DNA from: Polyangiaceae bacterium
Lineage (GTDB): Bacteria; Myxococcota_A; Polyangia; Polyangiales; Polyangiaceae
Direction: 5' to 3'
DNA: 46,187 bases
Assembly: GCA_025937785.1 (NCBI GenBank)
Contig: JAICQQ010000045.1
Location: forward strand, 1-46,187
Under the pieces are notes generated by a model. It did no database searches. It worked only from the letters and a program-made list of their open reading frames with translations, and was not told the DNA's origin. Shown piece by piece: positions 42,447 to 46,187 of this stretch. The position numbers and the translations under genes were made by a program. Numbering within the stretch: position 1 is the stretch's first letter; each line of letters opens with the position of its first letter.

Positions 42447-44195
42447 TTATTCCTCGGGCTCGGGCGCGAACGGAGCGTCGCAGGCAGATTGGTCCACGAC
42501 CTCCGCGCAGGTACCGACGTTCTCCTCGAAGTTACAGGCGTCGCTCAAGCACTCGATGGCGGTCTGGCAAGGTGCATCCTCCGCCTTCTTCGGCCGACAC
42601 TCACCGTGATCGGCGAGCGGATCGTAGTAGCAATCGGCGCCTTCGCAGAAACAGTACATTCCCTGGGCACAAGCGTTTCCGTAGGTGAAGACCGTGTTGC
42701 ACACCTCGCCTTCCGCGGCAGGCGCGACACAACGGCTGGTCTCGGTGGAACACCAACCCTCGGCGCAGCTTCGCGAGTCGTTCGGGATGCAAGGGTCTCC
42801 GACGGCTCCCGGCGCTGTGCACTCCTCCTCGATGCAAAGATAGAGAGTCGGGTAATTCAAGCAGGGGGGGTAGCCCACGAAGGGACCGCTGCCCTCGGTC
42901 GTGCAGAAATCGCCCGGGCCCCCTTGCGCGAGGCACACACCCTCACTGTCATCTTCGGCGTAGTAGCACCAGAGATCGCTGCGACAACCGTTGGGTTCAC
43001 AGGAATCGTCCAGCCCACCCAGCTGGACGCAGTAGTTCGTCGCGTCCGCGTCACTGGGATCGGGATCCTGACACGAGAGGTCGAGCCCAGCTTGGCATTC
43101 ACCGAAGGGGCACATTTCGCCGACGCCCGGCAGCGGCTGGCAGGTGTTCATGCCCGAGTCGTCATCCAGTAGGCAGCGAGCCCCGTCCGGACACTCCGCA
43201 TGGATCGTGCACTCCTCACCCAGCTCGACCTTTGCGCCGCAGATACCGTCGACGCAGCCCGAACCCGAGGCGCAGGGCTGGCTCTCGTCGCAGGCTTCGC
43301 CGTCTGCGCTGGGTTGCACGCAGATCTTACCGTCGTCACCCTCGACGCAAGGGAATCCATACCGGCAGTAGTCGTCACAACTTTCGCCGACGTCGGGCAA
43401 CTTCGTGCACACGTCGTCGATACAGGCGGAGCCGGGTTGGCACTGGCCATCGCAGGGCGAGTCGTCCGGCGTGTAAGCCGTACAAGTACCCGGGCACTGA
43501 TCGGTCATGTCGCAGTAGCCCTCGGCGCACGGCTGATCGAAGAAGCCGAGAGTGCGATAGCAGTCGTCCCCGATCCGGCCTTTCGCCTCAACGATGCCGC
43601 GACACGGACCGACCTCGGTGAGCTCTCGGGGGTTTCCGTAACACACCAACGAGTCGGGCAAGCAGGTCTCGGCGAGGTCCGTATCGAACACGAGGTCGCC
43701 GTCTGCGATCGCTTGCGGCAGCAAGGTTTCGCACGAGCTCCTGATGAAGTTGGCCGGGCCGATGCTATCGCAATCCGTAAAGCCCCGGCACCCGAGCATC
43801 CAGTCGCACGTGTAGTCGATGTACGCTTCGCAGAACGCCTCGAAGGGGGTGGGGGGTTCGGGTGCCCCGCCAGCGCCGGCCGTCCCGGCGCTCGAACCGC
43901 CACTACCACCGGCACTCGAACCGCCACTACCACCGCTGCTCGAGCCCCCGCCACCACCGGCGCTCGCGCCCCCGCCACCACCGGCGCTCGCGCCCTCCAT
44001 GTCGCCGGTGCCACCGCTGGAGGAGCCACCGTTCGCGGCCGTGTTGCTCGTCGACCCGCCGTCGCCGTCGCCGACGGCACCCGCCGACCCGCCCACGGAG
44101 TTCGCGGACCCGCTGGAGTTGGATCCACCCCCTCCACAAGCGCTGAGCATCACCAGACACAGGAACGGGGCTATCGCCCCCCGGGGTTTTTGCAT
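42447..44195 (-). CDS. Cys-rich lipoprotein with Gly/Ser linker
   Basis: 582 residues from ATG 44195. Signal segment ends MLSAC (lipobox cysteine), then about 100 residues of Gly/Ser/Ala linker built from 24-bp duplications near 43900-43990. The mature body has dozens of cysteines in repeating C-x(n)-C-x(n)-C patterns (CIDDVCTKLPDVGESC, CASGSGCVDGICG, CEPNGCRSDLWC), an extracellular disulfide-rich fold common in Myxococcota. No enzyme motif is seen. A cell-surface adhesin or matrix role is possible. Confidence 0.8.
   Translation of the reverse strand: MQKPRGAIAPFLCLVMLSACGGGGSNSSGSANSVGGSAGAVGDGDGGSTSNTAANGGSSSGGTGDMEGASAGGGGGASAGGGGGSSSGGSGGSSAGGSGGSSAGTAGAGGAPEPPTPFEAFCEAYIDYTCDWMLGCRGFTDCDSIGPANFIRSSCETLLPQAIADGDLVFDTDLAETCLPDSLVCYGNPRELTEVGPCRGIVEAKGRIGDDCYRTLGFFDQPCAEGYCDMTDQCPGTCTAYTPDDSPCDGQCQPGSACIDDVCTKLPDVGESCDDYCRYGFPCVEGDDGKICVQPSADGEACDESQPCASGSGCVDGICGAKVELGEECTIHAECPDGARCLLDDDSGMNTCQPLPGVGEMCPFGECQAGLDLSCQDPDPSDADATNYCVQLGGLDDSCEPNGCRSDLWCYYAEDDSEGVCLAQGGPGDFCTTEGSGPFVGYPPCLNYPTLYLCIEEECTAPGAVGDPCIPNDSRSCAEGWCSTETSRCVAPAAEGEVCNTVFTYGNACAQGMYCFCEGADCYYDPLADHGECRPKKAEDAPCQTAIECLSDACNFEENVGTCAEVVDQSACDAPFAPEPEE
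43900..43992. repeat. Duplicated 24-bp units in the Gly/Ser linker
   Basis: Two near-identical units spelling GGxGGSSAG-type linker (around 43900-43945) and two further units spelling SAGGGGGA (around 43946-43992) follow one another in frame inside the Cys-rich lipoprotein gene. Confidence 0.7.
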
Positions 44196-44719
44196 CGGCG
44201 CAGGATGCCATCGGTCCGCGTCAGACAGCAATCCCAACCGACACGCCGCAGCCACGCCTACGCACCGTTCCATCGAGCCGCGCCGCACGAAGAATTTTCG
44301 AGCAAGTCGAGTCGGCGCGCCGATCGTGTCGACAGCAAAATCCGACAAGTGGTGCGCAAGCCGCCTGCGTACGCCAACTGCGCACGTCGTGGTTCGAGGT
44401 GGGACGATCTCGCTGCTTACACCGAGGCCGCATCTGCAGCTAGCTCGCGCTATCTATCCTGCGCTCGAGGTAATGCTCGCAGCTAGGCTATCGCTTCCTG
44501 CGTCTCGAAGCCGACCTGCCCATAACTGTGTTCTCACAGTCATGAATCTCCTTCCCGCCAACCACACGCTGCCCAAGCTCCGCCCGGACTCAACCGTCAC
44601 GGCAGCGCGTCCGCTGTTCACGTCTCGCATGCCACAGAGCATCTGCTGGGTTTGCCCAGTTTCGGAGTACCTGCAGCAGGGTTCAGAGTCGAGGTCGCGC
44701 GGTCCACTCGGCCCCCCGC

Positions 44720-44753
44720 GCCACCCATCCCGGCATTACTGTTGGTTCTATCA
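44720..44753. repeat. 34-bp direct repeat, copy 1
   Basis: Thirty-three of 34 bases are identical to the copy at 44790-44823 (one C/G difference). The repeat contains GGCATTACTGTTGG. The copies lie 70 bp apart, start to start, upstream of the desaturase. Confidence 0.95.
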
Positions 44754-44789
44754 TGGTACGAACTTGTGACCGCACTCCATGCAGCACGA

Positions 44790-44823
44790 GCCACCGATCC
44801 CGGCATTACTGTTGGTTCTATCA
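44790..44823. repeat. 34-bp direct repeat, copy 2
   Basis: Second copy of the 34-bp repeat. The sequence diverges immediately on both sides of the two copies, so this is a discrete unit and not a longer duplication. Confidence 0.95.
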
Positions 44824-44948
44824 ACGATCTCGCTTCCCTTGGTCCAAGCAGCGAGAACGCTGACCCAAGCCCCCGTGTGAGCTGAGCTTGACGGGCGAAG
44901 CCGAAGGACTCTAGGGTTGCCCGGCCCTTCGACTCGTCCGGGTGCCTT

Positions 44949-45899
44949 ATGCTTCGCCATCGAGCTGACTATCGAACGACACTCTGGATGCTTGTATTTG
45001 CCCCGTCCGTCATGGCGGCGCAGTACGTGGCCCCGCAGCTCGTCGGATACCTCACTGTACTGAGTCTTTACTTTGGCGTTTCCGCGGCGGTGATTGCCCA
45101 CAATCACAATCACTCTCCCACCTTCTCGGGTCGACGAGCGAACGACTGGTTCGGAAAGGTGCTGTCCATCTTCTACGGGTACCCCACGTTCGCCTGGATT
45201 CCGACCCACAACTTGAACCATCACAAGTGGGTCAACAAACCGGGTGATGCAACGATCACCTGGCGATTTTCGAACCGACACAATCTTCTCATCGCCAGCA
45301 CCTATTTCTTCGTATCCGCGTTCTATCAACGGGATCCGATCCAGCAGTTCGTCGCTAAAGCGAAGGCCTCCAACCCGAAGATCCATCGGATGATCCGAGG
45401 CCAACTCGCGTTCTGGGCTGCCGCGAACATCTCGCTGCTGGCAATTGCGGTCGGCCTGCATGGTGTTGGCGAGGGACTGCGCGTCTGGTTCTTTGCGACG
45501 GTCCTGCCGGCGGTATTCGCTTTGTGGACGGTGCATTTGTTCAACTACGAACAACACGTCCACACCGACCCGTGGTCGGAGTACAACCACTCGCGAAACT
45601 TCACGAGCCCCGCGCTGAACTTCTTGCTGTTCAACAACGGCTATCATACCGCGCACCATGAACAAGCGGGGTTGCACTGGAGCAAGCTGCCCGAACTCGA
45701 CGCCCGCCTCGCCGGGTTCATAGATCCCGCGCTGCGGGAGCGAAGCCTTTGGTGGTACTGGTTTCGTCAGTACGTGTTGGCCCCATTGTGGCCAGCCATG
45801 GGCACTCGGCAGCTGGGTAGAGCCCCCTTTGATACGGAGAAACTCGACCTTGCCACTGATGACGTCGAAGCCGTCAACGGCAACTCCGCGCGCGCCTGA
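44949..45899 (+). CDS. Membrane fatty acid desaturase
   Basis: A 316-residue di-iron membrane desaturase/hydroxylase family member. The three histidine boxes are present: HNHNH (51-55), HNLNHH (87-92) and HTAHHE (H233, H236, H237). Hydrophobic helices lie around 12-48, 110-125 and 155-200. It probably introduces a double bond in membrane lipids or acyl chains. The short N-terminus and the HNHNHSPTFSG box resemble uncharacterised bacterial desaturases. The genome also carries a cis/trans isomerase, so it adjusts lipid unsaturation by two routes. Confidence 0.9.
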   Translation: MLRHRADYRTTLWMLVFAPSVMAAQYVAPQLVGYLTVLSLYFGVSAAVIAHNHNHSPTFSGRRANDWFGKVLSIFYGYPTFAWIPTHNLNHHKWVNKPGDATITWRFSNRHNLLIASTYFFVSAFYQRDPIQQFVAKAKASNPKIHRMIRGQLAFWAAANISLLAIAVGLHGVGEGLRVWFFATVLPAVFALWTVHLFNYEQHVHTDPWSEYNHSRNFTSPALNFLLFNNGYHTAHHEQAGLHWSKLPELDARLAGFIDPALRERSLWWYWFRQYVLAPLWPAMGTRQLGRAPFDTEKLDLATDDVEAVNGNSARA

Positions 45900-46000
45900 A
45901 CGCTAGTCTCGTCGCCCAGCGTCTGCTCCCGTACCGCGCCAAGTGCCTGGGGGCTCCATGCCTCGACGCTACATGACCCGCGTTCCCTTGCTTCCCCCGG

Positions 46001-46017
46001 CGACCCACTGTGGGTCG
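46001..46017. terminator. Stem-loop between desaturase and tRNA remnant
   Basis: CGACCCA (46001-46007) and TGGGTCG (46011-46017) form a perfect 7-bp stem with a CTG loop. It may end transcripts of the desaturase or of the minus-strand intron/tRNA unit. No T-run follows, so the terminator role is tentative. Confidence 0.4.
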
Positions 46018-46026
46018 CGCGGTCGC

Positions 46027-46049
46027 TGGCGGAGAGGACAGGATTCGAA
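46027..46049 (-). tRNA. 3' portion of a serine-type tRNA (remnant or exon)
   Basis: On the minus strand this reads TTCGAATCCTGTCCTCTCCG then CCA: T-loop, 3' side of the T-stem, acceptor strand with GGAGAGG-type partner, discriminator G and encoded CCA. This acceptor is characteristic of tRNA-Ser. The sequence on the other side of the T-loop (GCGAG) does not pair properly with the T-stem (CCTGT), so the 5' part was replaced or lies beyond an intron. Confidence 0.55.
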
Positions 46050-46060
46050 CTCGCTCTTGA

Positions 46061-46132
46061 TGCGCCGAGTAGAGGCCCCGGTTTCCCGGGACCCCTCTCA
46101 CAAACCGGACTTGTGGGCCACACATCCGGCTC
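46061..46132 (-). mobile_element. 3' end of a group II intron (domains V and VI)
   Basis: Read on the minus strand, 46132-46102 folds as domain V: it begins GAGCCGGA, pairs with TCCGGTTT at its 3' side, and has a two-base bulge (AG) and an upper TGTG/CACA stem. After a two-base linker, 46099-46067 is domain VI, with a long stem, a GAAA tetraloop and a single bulged A (complement of 46070) in the branch-point position. The exact 3' splice site cannot be set; it should lie within about ten bases of the branch A. The rest of the intron, including any reverse transcriptase gene, would lie beyond the window. Confidence 0.75.
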
Positions 46133-46148
46133 TTCGGTTCAGGCTGTG

Positions 46149-46187
46149 CTGCCCGACCCTGCTGCCCGACCCTGCTGCCCGACCCTG
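46149..46187. repeat. 13-bp tandem repeat at the window edge
   Basis: Three perfect copies of CTGCCCGACCCTG run to the last base of the window, so the array may continue. It lies on the 5' side of domain V in intron orientation. Confidence 0.95.

Larger units (their letters stand above)
44196..44948. other. Intergenic region, 753 bp
   Basis: No credible gene was found; open frames here are Arg/Ser-rich. It holds a pair of 34-bp direct repeats near 44720 and 44790. TTGACG at about 44889 may be the -35 element of the desaturase promoter. Confidence 0.45.

Noticed and set aside
43200..44486. Plus-strand frame opposite the Cys-rich lipoprotein
   Set aside because: Low-complexity mirror of the repeat linker and cysteine codons; no start site or domain.
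46001..46017. Calling the stem-loop a strong intrinsic terminator
   Set aside because: No T-run follows on either strand; kept only as a tentative feature.
1..46187. CRISPR arrays, complete insertion sequences, transposases or phage genes
   Set aside because: No regularly spaced repeats with variable spacers and no transposase or structural phage genes were seen; the tandem arrays have no spacers.

Overview
The window is about 46 kb of GC-rich bacterial chromosome (clearly above 60% GC by eye). It most resembles a member of the Myxococcota, probably Polyangia/Sorangium-like. Evidence for this is the many lipoproteins with Gly/Ser/Thr or Ala/Pro linkers, a protease with eight cysteine-rich repeats, a winged-helix/TPR regulator, an RdgC-like gene pair, a nuoD gene standing alone, and scattered metabolic genes rather than long operons. 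The species assignment is inferred from protein style only; no complete rRNA or tRNA gene is present.

Layout. 1-726 has no convincing protein gene. It begins with what looks like the 3' end of an RNase P RNA on the minus strand and carries short tandem repeats. 727-9332 is a glycan locus. Two family-2 glycosyltransferases and a secreted GH30 glycosidase form a coupled plus-strand set. A tight minus-strand operon encodes a glycosyltransferase-like protein, a sugar-nucleotide epimerase/dehydratase, a PIG-L deacetylase and a SPASM-type radical SAM enzyme, and a UDP-galactopyranose-mutase-like flavoenzyme lies divergently. This is the best candidate for an undescribed pathway, because the radical SAM enzyme sits inside a sugar-modification operon. 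9336-20000 holds an EF-hand protein, a ParA/MinD-type ATPase, a chlorite-dismutase-family protein, a Cti fatty-acid cis/trans isomerase, small membrane and PH-domain proteins, and the large Cys-repeat metalloprotease.

20526-28277 carries DNA-maintenance and stress genes: an RdgC-like pair, a CBS protein, a MaoC-type protein, a three-domain LigD DNA ligase without Ku nearby, a Cu/Zn superoxide dismutase abutting an isolated nuoD, and a hemerythrin. 28520-36042 holds a GH13 enzyme, an aldo/keto reductase, a PEBP lipoprotein, a small lipoprotein, a multicopper oxidase, an SDR dehydrogenase and a DUF4242 protein. 36085-45899 contains a Fur-box-bearing intergenic region, a winged-helix/TPR regulator with a zinc-peptidase partner, small unknown genes and a gene remnant, a cytochrome-c-like lipoprotein, a MATE exporter, a Cys-rich lipoprotein and a membrane desaturase. 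The last 160 bases hold domains V and VI of a group II intron on the minus strand, next to the 3' end of a serine-type tRNA.

There are recurrent signs of replication slippage: 7-, 8-, 9-, 12- and 13-bp tandem repeats. Two of the 9-bp arrays lie in frame inside genes, and one inserts about 24 Cys/Gly/Thr-rich residues into a glycosyltransferase fold. All calls come from reading motifs by eye; no database search was possible.
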